The notes beneath the pieces were generated by a model. It searched no databases. It saw nothing but the letters and a program-made list of their open reading frames with translations, and was not told the DNA's origin. A stretch of 64,000 nucleotides of DNA from Massilia niastensis DSM 21313. Lineage in GTDB: Bacteria; Pseudomonadota; Gammaproteobacteria; Burkholderiales; Burkholderiaceae_D. Every line of letters begins with the position of its first letter. Within the stretch, counting starts at the first letter, position 1. A program made the translations under genes and the position numbers. Location of the stretch: the NCBI RefSeq assembly GCF_000382345.1, contig NZ_KB908086.1, positions 62,001-126,000 on the forward strand. The letters run 5' to 3'. Below, piece by piece: positions 32,244 to 41,225 of the stretch.

Positions 32244-33209
32244 ATGAAACCTCGACTCCTCCTTGCGATCGCGCTGGCCGCCTCACAGCCGGCCTCCGCC
32301 AACGATTTCCTCAACGGCCTGGCAAAACAGGCGATCAACAGCGCGTTCCAGAAAGTCCTGGCGGGCCAGCCAGGCACGCCCAGGCCGGCCCCCGCCGTCG
32401 CCGCCGCTTCCGGGGCTGCCGGCGGCGCGCCCCTGGCGCCGCCGCGCGCCCGCATCCGGTTCGACGAGGGAGCGATCTTCTACGCCGACTACATGGCCGA
32501 CTACTGGAGCCGTCCGGACGCCGTGACGCGCGGTACGACACCGTCCGCCGATGCGCCCGGCAACATCGTCGCCATGCCGTCTCGCTTTGGCGGCAAGCTG
32601 AACCAGCCGGGCGTGGCCGAGATGCGGCGCAAGCTCGAGGCGGTGTTTCCCCGCGTGCTGGCGCACCCGGCGCTGGCGAACATCCGCGGCGCCAGCCTGC
32701 GGCCCGGCGCCTATTTCGGACACGGGCGGGGCGGACCGATGGGACATGCGCTGCCCGGCAAGGCGAGCTTGATCGCCTATCCGGTCAACCTTGCCGATCC
32801 CTTGACGCAAAAATTCCCGGACGGTACGTTCCATACCCCCGGCGAGGGCCCCAGCCTCGTGATATCCGTGAACGATACGGATGAGCTCGCGGGCCGCCAG
32901 CCGGTCGGCACCCGGAACGGCATGACGGTCCTGCGGGACGGCTACATGCTGGCGATATCGAACACGGATCGTCCGCTGTACGTGAGCGACGGATCGGGAG
33001 GCCAGGTGATGAATCCCGACCTGATCGATACCTCGCGGCCGCGTTCGGATATCCAGTTCATGACGGTCTACGTGGGCAGGTCGTCCTCCGAGACCTCGGA
33101 AATCGTCCACCAGCGGGTGCATCCCACCACCAATACGGGCCGCCTGGTGGGGGTGCTGTACAACACGGATTGGCGGGCGTTGCTGCAGGAGGTCGACGGC
33201 ATACGCTGA
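32244..33209 (+). CDS. Hypothetical exported protein, 321 aa
   Basis: I do not recognise the family. Signal peptide to about 19 (QPASA), a short helix, an Ala/Pro-rich linker (about 40-70), then a globular domain with an RGGPMGHALPGKA loop and several Asn/Asp turns (SVNDTDELAG, VYVGRSSSETSE). ATG 32244 is chosen over an earlier in-frame Met because the signal then starts normally. Follows the DUF5694 gene by about 100 bases in the same direction. Confidence 0.6.
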   Translation: MKPRLLLAIALAASQPASANDFLNGLAKQAINSAFQKVLAGQPGTPRPAPAVAAASGAAGGAPLAPPRARIRFDEGAIFYADYMADYWSRPDAVTRGTTPSADAPGNIVAMPSRFGGKLNQPGVAEMRRKLEAVFPRVLAHPALANIRGASLRPGAYFGHGRGGPMGHALPGKASLIAYPVNLADPLTQKFPDGTFHTPGEGPSLVISVNDTDELAGRQPVGTRNGMTVLRDGYMLAISNTDRPLYVSDGSGGQVMNPDLIDTSRPRSDIQFMTVYVGRSSSETSEIVHQRVHPTTNTGRLVGVLYNTDWRALLQEVDGIR

Positions 33210-33225
33210 CCCCCCGCGCTGCCGC

Positions 33226-34347
33226 TCAGCCGCGGTCGTCGTCCCGGTAGACGCGATGGAAGCGGCTCCCCAGCCGCGTCAGCACTTCGTAGCCGATGGT
33301 CCCGGCCTGGGCCGCGACCTCGTCCACGCCTTGCCGCGCACCCAGCAGCTCCACCAGCTGCCCGGGCGCCACGCGCGCTTCGGGAATCCCGGTGACGTCC
33401 AGCGTGATGCTGTCCATCGACACCGTTCCGGCAAACGGCACCGCCATCCCATCCACGAAGGCCTGTCCGCGGCCGGTGAGGGCGCGCTGCCAGCCGTCGG
33501 CATAGCCGAGCGCAATGGTGGCGATGCGGCGCGTGCCGCCCGCCACATAGCGCGCGCCGTAGCCGACGATGTCGCCTTCGCGCACCGTGCGCACCTGGAC
33601 GATGCGGGCGGCCAGCGACACCGCCTGGCGCAGCGGATTCGGCGCGCCGGGCTGCGGATTGATCCCGTACAGCGCCGCGCCGGGACGCAGCAGGTCGTAG
33701 TGGTAGTCCGTCCCGAGGAACACGGCGGAGGAGTTGGCCAGGCTCGCCGGCACGCCGGGGAAGACTTCGCGCAACTGCTCGAAACGGCGGCGCTGAAGGC
33801 CGTTCATCGGATGGGCGGGTTCGTCGGCGCAGGCCAGGTGGCTCATGAACAGCTGCGGGCGCACCCCGGCCAGCCAGCCAGGATCGGCGCTGAGTGCGGC
33901 CAGGTCGGCCGCCGCCAGTCCCATGCGCGACATGCCGGTGTCGGCCTGGATCGCGGCCGGCAGTGCGCGGCCCAGCCGGCGGGCGCAAGCGCGCCATTCC
34001 TGCAGCTGGCCCGGATCGTTCAGCACCGGCACCAGGTCGTGCTCGAGGAAGTCGTGCGCGGTGCCGGGGGGAGGGCCGTGCAGGACGTAGATGCCGCAGC
34101 CGGCCGGCAGCAGCTGGCGCAGGCGCATGCCTTCGCCCAGGTGGGCGGTGAAGAACACCCGGCAGCCCTCGAGCGCCAGCGCCGGCGCGACCTGCTCCAT
34201 GCCCAGGCCGTAGGCGTCGGCTTTCATGACGGCCGCGCAGACGGCGCTGCCGCCCAGTGCGCGCAGCTGGCGGTAGTTGGCGCGCACCGCGGCCAGGTCG
34301 AGCGTCAGGACCGCCCCGGCGCGGGCGGCGTCGGCGAAGGCGGGCAT
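33226..34347 (-). CDS. alr: Alanine racemase
   Basis: A 373-residue PLP-dependent racemase. PLP-Lys42 in AAVMKADAYGLG and catalytic Tyr263 in VGYGARY (the opposite-face base), with CADEP and MSHLACAD in the barrel. Converts L- and D-alanine. Its start follows the dadA stop by five bases, so it is the catabolic DadX type by context: racemise L-Ala, then oxidise D-Ala to pyruvate. Either name fits; alr is the safer symbol. Confidence 0.93.
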   Translation of the reverse strand: MPAFADAARAGAVLTLDLAAVRANYRQLRALGGSAVCAAVMKADAYGLGMEQVAPALALEGCRVFFTAHLGEGMRLRQLLPAGCGIYVLHGPPPGTAHDFLEHDLVPVLNDPGQLQEWRACARRLGRALPAAIQADTGMSRMGLAAADLAALSADPGWLAGVRPQLFMSHLACADEPAHPMNGLQRRRFEQLREVFPGVPASLANSSAVFLGTDYHYDLLRPGAALYGINPQPGAPNPLRQAVSLAARIVQVRTVREGDIVGYGARYVAGGTRRIATIALGYADGWQRALTGRGQAFVDGMAVPFAGTVSMDSITLDVTGIPEARVAPGQLVELLGARQGVDEVAAQAGTIGYEVLTRLGSRFHRVYRDDDRG

Positions 34348-34352
34348 CGGAT

Positions 34353-35645
34353 TCACGCCTTGACCAGTTCGCCCTGCGGCGCCGAACCGGCCACGCCGGC
34401 GTAGCGGAACACGGCGAGGTCGTCGGCGCGGATGGCCGGCGCCTTGCCGCTGACCAGATCGGCGATCACGCTGGCCGAGCCGGCCGCCATGGTCCAGCCC
34501 AGGGTGCCATGGCCGGTGTTCAGGTACAGGTTCGCCAGCGGGGTGGCGCCGACCACCGGGGTGCTGTCCGGCGTCATCGGGCGCAGGCCGGTCCAGAAGC
34601 TGGCCCTGGCGGTGTCGCCGCCGCCCGGGAACAGGTCGTTGACGACCAGCTCCAGGGTTGCGCGGCGGCGCGGGTTGAGTTCCTTGCTGTAGCCCGCGAT
34701 CTCCGCCATGCCGCCGACGCGGATGCGGTCGTCGAAGCGGGTGACGGCGATCTTGTAGGTCTCGTCGAGGATGGTCGACACCGGCGCGCGGCTGGCGTCG
34801 GTGATCGGCACCGTGATCGAATAGCCCTTCAGCGGGTAGACCGGCACCGGGAACCAGCGCTGCAGCAGCAGGCGCGAATAGCTGCCCAGGGCCAGCACAT
34901 AGCGGTCCGCCGTGTAGGTGCCCTTGCTGGTCACCACGCCGGTGATCTGGTCGCTGTTCGCGGTCAGGGTGTGGATCGTGGTGTCGAACTCGAAGCGCAC
35001 GCCGAGCGCGCGCGCCATCTCGGCCAGGCGCGTGGTGAACAGCTGGCAGTCGCCGGTTTCGTCGTTCGGCAGGCGCAGGCCGCCGACCAGCTTCTCGCGC
35101 ACGTTGCCCAGCGCCGGCTCGGCCTGGGCCAGCTGCTCGCTGGCCAGCAGTTCGTACTGGACGCCGGCCTGTTTCAGCACTTCGATGTCGTTGGCGGCGT
35201 TGTCGAACTGCTGCCGGGTGCGGAACAGCTGGATGGTGCCCTGCTGGCGGCCTTCGTAGGCGATGCCGGTGTCGCGGCGCAGTGCGCGCATGCAGTCGCG
35301 GCTGAATTCGGACAGGCGCACCATGCGTTCCTTGTTGACCGCGTAGCGGTCGCTCGAACAGTTGCGGAACATCTGCCACATCCATTCGAGCTGGAACAGG
35401 CTGCCGTCGGGACGGATCGCCAGCGGCGCATGGCGCTGGAACAGCCATTTCGCCGCCTTCAGCGGGATGCCGGGCGCCGCCCAGGGCGTGGCATAGCCGG
35501 GCGAGATCTGGCCGGCGTTGGCGAAACTGGTCTCCAGTCCCGCACCGGGCTGGCGGTCGATGACGGTGACGGCATGCCCGGCTTTCGCCAGATAGTATGC
35601 GGTGGTGACTCCAACCACTCCGCTGCCCAGCACGATGACTCGCAT
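34353..35645 (-). CDS. dadA: D-amino acid dehydrogenase small subunit
   Basis: A 430-residue FAD-dependent dehydrogenase of the DadA family. The dinucleotide-binding fold is at the start ([20 protein letters not shown], 5-24, ending in VID), with [19 protein letters not shown] near 40-58 and a C-terminal [12 protein letters not shown] near 387-398, all characteristic. Oxidises D-alanine and other D-amino acids at the membrane, passing electrons to the quinone pool. Operon with alr; divergent from the Lrp-type regulator. Confidence 0.95.
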   Translation of the reverse strand: MRVIVLGSGVVGVTTAYYLAKAGHAVTVIDRQPGAGLETSFANAGQISPGYATPWAAPGIPLKAAKWLFQRHAPLAIRPDGSLFQLEWMWQMFRNCSSDRYAVNKERMVRLSEFSRDCMRALRRDTGIAYEGRQQGTIQLFRTRQQFDNAANDIEVLKQAGVQYELLASEQLAQAEPALGNVREKLVGGLRLPNDETGDCQLFTTRLAEMARALGVRFEFDTTIHTLTANSDQITGVVTSKGTYTADRYVLALGSYSRLLLQRWFPVPVYPLKGYSITVPITDASRAPVSTILDETYKIAVTRFDDRIRVGGMAEIAGYSKELNPRRRATLELVVNDLFPGGGDTARASFWTGLRPMTPDSTPVVGATPLANLYLNTGHGTLGWTMAAGSASVIADLVSGKAPAIRADDLAVFRYAGVAGSAPQGELVKA

Positions 35646-35746
35646 ATGTTCCTCGAATTATTTTAGGGATTCAGAAATTGTTTCCATCGTAGCGCGAGCC
35701 CTGCCATAATTGTTTCTGTTAATGATCGTGTTTTCGGAAATTTCTT

Positions 35747-36232
35747 ATGCGCGTGCAAAAAGAGTCAAACCGCGTCCTCGACCGCATCGACCTGCATATC
35801 CTGGCGATCCTGCAGCAGGACGGGCGGATCGTCATGAAGGACCTGGCCGAGCAGGTCGGACTGTCGCTCACGCCCTGCATCGAACGGGTCAAGCGCATGG
35901 AGCGCGACGGCGTGATCACGGGCTACCACGCGCGCGTGCAGCCCCAGGCGCTGGGCCTGCAGATCCTGGTGTTCGTCGAGATCACGCTGCAGCAGAAGTC
36001 GGAGAAGGCCTTCGACCGCTTCAAGCGCGCCATGTTCGCGATTCCCGAGGTGATGGAATGCCACCTGGTGTCGGGCGACTTCGACTACCTGATCAAGGCG
36101 CGCATTCCCGAGATGTCCGCCTACCGCAGGCTGCTGGGCGAAATCCTGCACGTGGCCGACGCCGGCCAGTCGAAGAGCTATGTGGTGATGGAAGAGCTGA
36201 AGGAAACCATGGCGCTGTCGATCGAGCGCTAG
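35747..36232 (+). CDS. Lrp/AsnC-family regulator, likely of dadA-alr
   Basis: A 161-residue Lrp-type protein: HTH LDRIDLHILAILQQDGRI and LSLTPCIERVKRMERDGVI (about 11-57), then a RAM ligand-binding domain (about 70-150) with VECHLVSGDFDYL-like motif MECHLVSGDFDYL. Divergent from dadA with a 101-base spacer; in many proteobacteria this arrangement means activation of dadAX by L-alanine. ATG 35747. Confidence 0.9.
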   Translation: MRVQKESNRVLDRIDLHILAILQQDGRIVMKDLAEQVGLSLTPCIERVKRMERDGVITGYHARVQPQALGLQILVFVEITLQQKSEKAFDRFKRAMFAIPEVMECHLVSGDFDYLIKARIPEMSAYRRLLGEILHVADAGQSKSYVVMEELKETMALSIER

Positions 36233-36323
36233 CGCCCGGATCGCCCGGCAGGGCGGTGGCGGAACGCAGCGCGCCACGCCCGCGACGCCGCAAGCGTGGC
36301 GGGCGCGATCGCCGCCCGGCCGC

Positions 36324-36779
36324 TCAGCGGGCGGCGAACTCCGGCTGCGCCATCCATGCGGGCATGGGGCGGGTCCTGCCGGGGCTGTCGGGCGCCGTGC
36401 GGGGCGCCCGGGTGTACGCGGGCTCGACAGGAAGCGCCCGTTCGTCCGCGCTGTACCTGACCGGAGCGGTGAAGCAATAGCCGCGTCCGGCCACGTTGAC
36501 GATGTGCGGGCAGGGCCCGTCGCAGCCGACCAGCCTGCGCAGGGCCGCGATCTGCACCCGCAGGTTGGCCTCGACCACGACCGTGCGCGGCCACACGCCT
36601 GCCATCAGGGTGCGCTTGCTCAGCACTTCGCCGGGGTGTTCGACCAGCAGCGCGAGCAGGTCGAAGGCGCGGGCGCCGATGGCGACCCGCTCGCCCTGCC
36701 GGAAAAGCTGCCGCTGCGCTGGCCGCATGTCGAAATCGAGAAATGAAATCGCTTGGGGAACCGTTGCGCCGGTATCCAT
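36324..36779 (-). CDS. Stand-alone OmpR-type winged-helix regulator
   Basis: A 151-residue protein with only the output winged helix of OmpR/CadC proteins (about residues 20-110): RLIALRRL-like LRVQIAALRRLVG, ending in VAGRGYCF, the wing. No receiver domain and no membrane helix are seen, and the C-terminal 35 residues are a Pro-rich tail. Orphan regulator: convergent with the Lrp gene and upstream of TctA in the same strand but after its operon's end. Start could be ATG 36791. Confidence 0.75.
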   Translation of the reverse strand: MDTGATVPQAISFLDFDMRPAQRQLFRQGERVAIGARAFDLLALLVEHPGEVLSKRTLMAGVWPRTVVVEANLRVQIAALRRLVGCDGPCPHIVNVAGRGYCFTAPVRYSADERALPVEPAYTRAPRTAPDSPGRTRPMPAWMAQPEFAAR

Positions 36780-36978
36780 GATTGTCCTCATCTATCAATA
36801 GCAGGAGACGGCCCGGGGGATCGTCGTCCGCCAGTGCCGCTTCCTTCATTATGGGACGCGGCTGGCGGTCTCACTAGGAGAAATCTGCTGTCATTGCATG
36901 ATCGGCATGACAGACGGACAAGCATGGATGCGCAAGCGCACCTGCGGCCGGTCCGGCCGGCAGGTGCGCAGAGGATGG

Positions 36979-38523
36979 TCATTCTTCCTGGAACGCTTCC
37001 TCGCGCTTTTTCTTCAGCGCCGGGAGGGCGACCAGCACGATCAGCAATGCGGTGGCGACCAGCAGGGCCAGCGACAGCGGGCGGCTGAAGAACACGGTGA
37101 AGTCGCCGTGCGACAGCAACAGGGAGCGCCTGAAGTTCTCCTCCATCATCGGTCCGAGCACGAATCCGAGCATGAGCGGAGCGCCTTCGCAACCCAGCTT
37201 GGTGAACAGGTAGCCCAGCACGCCAAAGCCGGCCGTCAGGAAGACGTCGAAGGTGCTGCTGTTCACCGAGTAGACGCCGATGCAGCAGAATACCAGGATG
37301 GCGGGATACAGCAGCTTGTACGGCACCTTCAGCAGCTTGACCCAGATCCCGATCAGCGGCAGGTTCAGGATCACCAGCATCAGGTTACCGAACCACATCG
37401 AGACGATCAGGCCCCAGAACAGCGTCGGACTGGTCGTCATTACTTGCGGGCCGGGCTGGATGTTATGGATGGTCATCGCTCCTACCATCAGCGCCATCAC
37501 CGCGTTCGGGGGGATGCCCAGGGTCAGCAGCGGGATGAAGGACGTTTGTGCGGCCGCATTGTTGGCCGATTCCGGCCCCGCGACCCCTTCGATGGCGCCC
37601 TTGCCGAATTCCGCGCTGTGCTTGCTGACTTTCTTCTCCAGCGAATAGGCGCCGAAGGCGGCCAGCGAGGCGCCGCCTCCCGGCAGCACGCCCAGCGCCG
37701 AACCGAGCAAGGTCCCGCGCAGGATCGGCGCGACCATGCGCCGGAAATCCTCCCTGGTCGGGAACATGGTGGTCAGCTTGTTGGTGAAGACTTCGCGGCT
37801 TTCCTTCTGTTCCAGGTTCTTGATGATTTCCGCGAAACCGAACACACCCATCGCCACCGCCACGAAGCTGATGCCGTCGGACAGTTCGGGGATATCGAAA
37901 GCGAAGCGCGATACGCCCGAGTTCACATCCGTGCCGACCACCCCGCCCAGCAGGCCCAGGCAGATCATGCCGATCGCCTTGAGCAGCGAGCCCGAGGCCA
38001 GCACCACGGCGCCGATCAGGCCCAGCACCATCAGCGAAAAATACTCGGCCGGACCGAACTTGAAGGCCATCTGCGCCATCGGTACGGCAAAGGCGGCCAG
38101 CAGCAGGATGCCCGCGCAGCCGGCCAGGAAGGATCCGATGGCCGCCGTACTGAGCGCGACACCGGCGCGCCCGCGCCGCGCCATCTGGTAGCCGTCGAGG
38201 CAGGTGACGACCGACGAGGTTTCCCCGGGCAGGTTGACCAGCACGGCCGTGGTGGAACCGCCATACTGGGCGCCGTAGTAGATCCCGGCCAGCATGATCA
38301 ATCCGCCCAGCGGCGGCAGCGCATAGGTGGCGGGCAGCAGCATGGCAATGGTGGCGACCGGCCCGAGGCCGGGGAGCACGCCGATCAGGGTGCCGATGAC
38401 GGCGCCGACGAAGCAGTAGACCAGGTTGACCGGGATGTTGGCGGTGACGCCCAGGAGCGTGACCGGCTCCATGGCGAGCACGGCCGAGAAACCGATCGAG
38501 AGATGGGACAGGAAGGCATCCAT
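36979..38523 (-). CDS. tctA: Tripartite tricarboxylate transporter, large membrane subunit TctA (copy 1)
   Basis: A 514-residue TctA-family permease with the hallmark LIGVLPGLGPVATIAMLLP (about 45-63), YYGAQYGGSTTAVLVNLPGE (about 83-102) and PESANNAAAQTSFIPLLTLG (about 315-334). Imports a tricarboxylate-like substrate with the binding protein TctC and small subunit TctB. It is nearly identical in length and extremely similar by eye to 50268-51812, and both end REEAFQEE. Last gene of a seven-gene minus-strand operon. Confidence 0.95.
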   Translation of the reverse strand: MDAFLSHLSIGFSAVLAMEPVTLLGVTANIPVNLVYCFVGAVIGTLIGVLPGLGPVATIAMLLPATYALPPLGGLIMLAGIYYGAQYGGSTTAVLVNLPGETSSVVTCLDGYQMARRGRAGVALSTAAIGSFLAGCAGILLLAAFAVPMAQMAFKFGPAEYFSLMVLGLIGAVVLASGSLLKAIGMICLGLLGGVVGTDVNSGVSRFAFDIPELSDGISFVAVAMGVFGFAEIIKNLEQKESREVFTNKLTTMFPTREDFRRMVAPILRGTLLGSALGVLPGGGASLAAFGAYSLEKKVSKHSAEFGKGAIEGVAGPESANNAAAQTSFIPLLTLGIPPNAVMALMVGAMTIHNIQPGPQVMTTSPTLFWGLIVSMWFGNLMLVILNLPLIGIWVKLLKVPYKLLYPAILVFCCIGVYSVNSSTFDVFLTAGFGVLGYLFTKLGCEGAPLMLGFVLGPMMEENFRRSLLLSHGDFTVFFSRPLSLALLVATALLIVLVALPALKKKREEAFQEE

Positions 38524-38533
38524 GCTGGTGTCC

Positions 38534-38995
38534 TTAGACGTTGAACACTGCCGGCCACAGCGGGAACTGCAGGTCGAGCAGGTAGATGAAGACGGTGAGC
38601 GAGATCGCGATCAGCACGGCCGCATTGCCCAGTGCGGCCTTCCAGCCGAATTCGTGGCTGGCATGGCTGGCAATGCAGACCAGCAGGAACAGGCAGGCGA
38701 CCAGTCCCAGGGGCTCGAGCAGCACGCCGAACAGCACCACCGGTCCCAGGATCAGCAGCAAGGTTGACCAGGAAAATTTCTTGACCTTGTCCAGCTCGGC
38801 GCTTGCGGCCAGGGCGCCCAGCGCGACGCCGATACCGATCGCGACCAGCAGCACGCCGACGATGGTCGGGAAATAGCCTGGTCCCATGCGTTCCGCCGTG
38901 CCGTAGGCGTAGCTGCTGCCGATGCCCGCGAACTCGCCGCCGAAGACGACGAACAGGATGCCGGCCCAAAAATCCTTTTGGTTTCGTATTTTCAT
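38534..38995 (-). CDS. tctB: Tripartite tricarboxylate transporter, small membrane subunit TctB (copy 1)
   Basis: A 153-residue TctB protein with four membrane segments: begins MKIRNQKDFWAGILF, with GYFPTIVGVLL near 40 and a C-terminal SLTVFIYLLDLQFPLWPAVF. Partner of TctA, whose start is 10 bases downstream. Paralogue of 49797-50258, same length. Confidence 0.93.
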   Translation of the reverse strand: MKIRNQKDFWAGILFVVFGGEFAGIGSSYAYGTAERMGPGYFPTIVGVLLVAIGIGVALGALAASAELDKVKKFSWSTLLLILGPVVLFGVLLEPLGLVACLFLLVCIASHASHEFGWKAALGNAAVLIAISLTVFIYLLDLQFPLWPAVFNV

Positions 38996-39002
38996 GAGTC
39001 CC

Positions 39003-40055
39003 TCAGAACAGGTGATTGATGCCGAAGGAGGCGCCGCGCTGGCGCTGCTGTCCGCTGGCGGGAACCAGGGCGCCTTCGTAGCGGTTCAGGTCCAGTTCGG
39101 CATACAGGTTGGTGCGCTTCGAGAATGCATGGCTGGCGCCCAGGATCAGCAGTTCGCGCTGCCCGTTGCCGGCCAGGCTGGTGAAGCGCGAGCGGTAGGC
39201 GGCCAGGGCCACTTCGACTGCCGGCGTCACGTCGTAGCTGATCCCGGCCCAGGTGGTCTGGTTGCGGTATTCACCCGCGCTGGCCGTCGCCTGCCGTTCG
39301 CGCGACTGCCCGATCTTGACGGTCGCCTTCCCGGCCTTGAATCCGCCACCGGCGACATACGCATGGTTGTCGAAGCCGGCGGCAGTTTCCTTTTGCGTGT
39401 AGGTGGCCGCCAGCAACAGTGGCCCGCCGGCGTACATGAAGCCCGCCGCCTGGGCCGATCCCTTGCTCGTATCGCCCGCGATCTCGCCGGCCGCATATTG
39501 CACCTGCAGCGTGAGCGGACCGCTGGTGCGGGAATACAGCACACTGTTGTTGAACCGGGTGCCGGAGGACGACGATGCGCCCAGGCCGGCAGTCCTGGCG
39601 GCTTCCGGCAGGGTGGTGCCGGCGCCCGAGGACAGGGGCACGATGCCGGTGTAGTGATGGTCGAACGGATCCAGGAACTTCTCCGTCCGGAAGGCAATGG
39701 TGTACTGGCGGCCGAGGTCGATGTTGCCCCACTTGCCGCCGATCCCGACCGATGCCGTGCGGTTGAACAGGACGCCGTTGCTGTTGTCGAGCGCGCCGCT
39801 CTTGCTCACGAAGCCGCTTTCGAGCGTGAAGCGTAGCTTGTTGCCGCCGCCGATGTCTTCCGATCCCCGGAATCCGAGCCGGTTCGAATAATAGTTGCCG
39901 GTTCCCATGGTCAGCAGGCCATCGCCCTCCGCGTTGACATTGGTCTGGTAACGCAGGCCCGCATCGATCGAGCCGTACACCGTCACATTGGGTTGGGCGT
40001 GGCCGCTTGCGGCCGCCATGCTGGTCAACCAAAACATCAGGGTGGTCTTCTTCAT
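39003..40055 (-). CDS. Outer-membrane porin, neisserial/burkholderial type (copy 1)
   Basis: A 350-residue 16-strand porin with a signal to about 21 (ASGHAQ). Start NVTVYGSIDAGLRYQ, LGFRGSEDIGGGNKLRFTLE near 55-75, the MGTGNYY loop, and the terminal strand ending in GASFGINHLF with the terminal Phe recognised by the BAM complex. It likely brings the transporter's substrate across the outer membrane. Between tctC and tctB in the operon. Not the same sequence as the porin at 48625. Confidence 0.9.
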   Translation of the reverse strand: MKKTTLMFWLTSMAAASGHAQPNVTVYGSIDAGLRYQTNVNAEGDGLLTMGTGNYYSNRLGFRGSEDIGGGNKLRFTLESGFVSKSGALDNSNGVLFNRTASVGIGGKWGNIDLGRQYTIAFRTEKFLDPFDHHYTGIVPLSSGAGTTLPEAARTAGLGASSSSGTRFNNSVLYSRTSGPLTLQVQYAAGEIAGDTSKGSAQAAGFMYAGGPLLLAATYTQKETAAGFDNHAYVAGGGFKAGKATVKIGQSRERQATASAGEYRNQTTWAGISYDVTPAVEVALAAYRSRFTSLAGNGQRELLILGASHAFSKRTNLYAELDLNRYEGALVPASGQQRQRGASFGINHLF

Positions 40056-40204
40056 CGCACTGTCTCCTCTTGTTGTCATGGGCATTGCCAGGCCCTCATG
40101 CCGGATGGCAGGCGCGGCAAGGCCCCTCCGCGCGGTCGCACGGATCGTTGTCGTGTTCGGGTAGAGGTCCGCCGGACGGCGGAGCCTGGGGGATGGAGCG
40201 GGGC

Positions 40205-41176
40205 TTAGTCGACCTTGGCGCCCGAATCCCTGACCACCTGGCCCCAGCGCGGGATCTCGGCCTTGATCAGGGTGCCGAACTGGTCAGGGCTGCCGCCCAG
40301 CACATTGCCGCCTTCGACAGTGATTTTCTTGCGCACTTCCGGCATGGCGAGCACCTTGTTGATCTCGGTGTTCAGTCTGGCGATCACCGGCGCCGGCGTG
40401 CCGGCCGGGGCAAGCAGGCCGAACCAGGTGCGGGCGTCGAAGCCCTTGTACCCCGATTCGTTGATCGTCGGGACCGAGGGCAGGTCGGCTGCGCGCTGCG
40501 CCGAGGTGACCGCGAGGGCGCGCATGGTGCCGGTCTTGATCTGCGATTGCGCGGTCGGTATCGACGACATGAAGACCTCGATCTGGCCGCCGATCAGGTC
40601 GGTGATGGCCTGGGAGGAGCCCTTGTAGGGAACATGCTGCAGCCTGATGCCGGCTGCCTTCTGGAACAGTTCGCCGGTCAGGTGCGCCACCGTCCCGTTG
40701 CCCGGCGTACCCAGGGTCACCATTCCGGGTTTGGCACGGGCTGCGGCAACCACATCGGCCAGCGTCTTGTAGCGGGAAGTGCTGGCCACGACCAGCACCA
40801 GCGGGGCGTCGGCCACCGTGCCGATGGGGGAGAAGTCCTTGACTGGGTCGTAGGGCAATTTCGTGTACAAGGTCGGGTTGACCGCCAGGTTACTGGTTTG
40901 CCCCAGGACGATCGTGTAGCCGTCGGGCTTCGCCTTGGCGACCAGGTCGACGCCGATGTTGCCGCCGGCGCCAGGGCGATTATCGATGATGACCGTCCAT
41001 TTCAGGGTTTCGGTCAACTTGTTGCCGACGACGCGGGCGATGATGTCCGTGCCGCCGCCCGGCGGGAAGGGGACCACCAGGCGGATCGGCTTGGCCGGGT
41101 AGGCTTGCTGGGCGGATGCCAGGGCGCTCATGCCGCTCAGGACAAGGGCGAGGATGCTGCGAACGGTGAATGTCAT
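40205..41176 (-). CDS. tctC: Tripartite tricarboxylate transporter substrate-binding protein TctC/Bug (copy 1)
   Basis: A 323-residue Bug-family periplasmic protein with signal to about 22 (LASAQ). AYPAKPIRLVVPFPPGGGTD near 24-44, NRPGAGGNIG near 66, GTPGNGTVAHLTGELF and HVPYKGSSQAITDLIGGQIE are the usual Bug signatures. Binds an anionic carboxylate between its lobes and delivers it to TctA/TctB. Fourth gene of the operon, after MFS. Ligand not known; its partner aldolase suggests an oxo-tricarboxylate. Confidence 0.93.
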   Translation of the reverse strand: MTFTVRSILALVLSGMSALASAQQAYPAKPIRLVVPFPPGGGTDIIARVVGNKLTETLKWTVIIDNRPGAGGNIGVDLVAKAKPDGYTIVLGQTSNLAVNPTLYTKLPYDPVKDFSPIGTVADAPLVLVVASTSRYKTLADVVAAARAKPGMVTLGTPGNGTVAHLTGELFQKAAGIRLQHVPYKGSSQAITDLIGGQIEVFMSSIPTAQSQIKTGTMRALAVTSAQRAADLPSVPTINESGYKGFDARTWFGLLAPAGTPAPVIARLNTEINKVLAMPEVRKKITVEGGNVLGGSPDQFGTLIKAEIPRWGQVVRDSGAKVD

Positions 41177-41225
41177 GCTTGTCTCCTGAAGTTATATATA
41201 TACGTTGTGTTGCCGAGGGCGGTCT

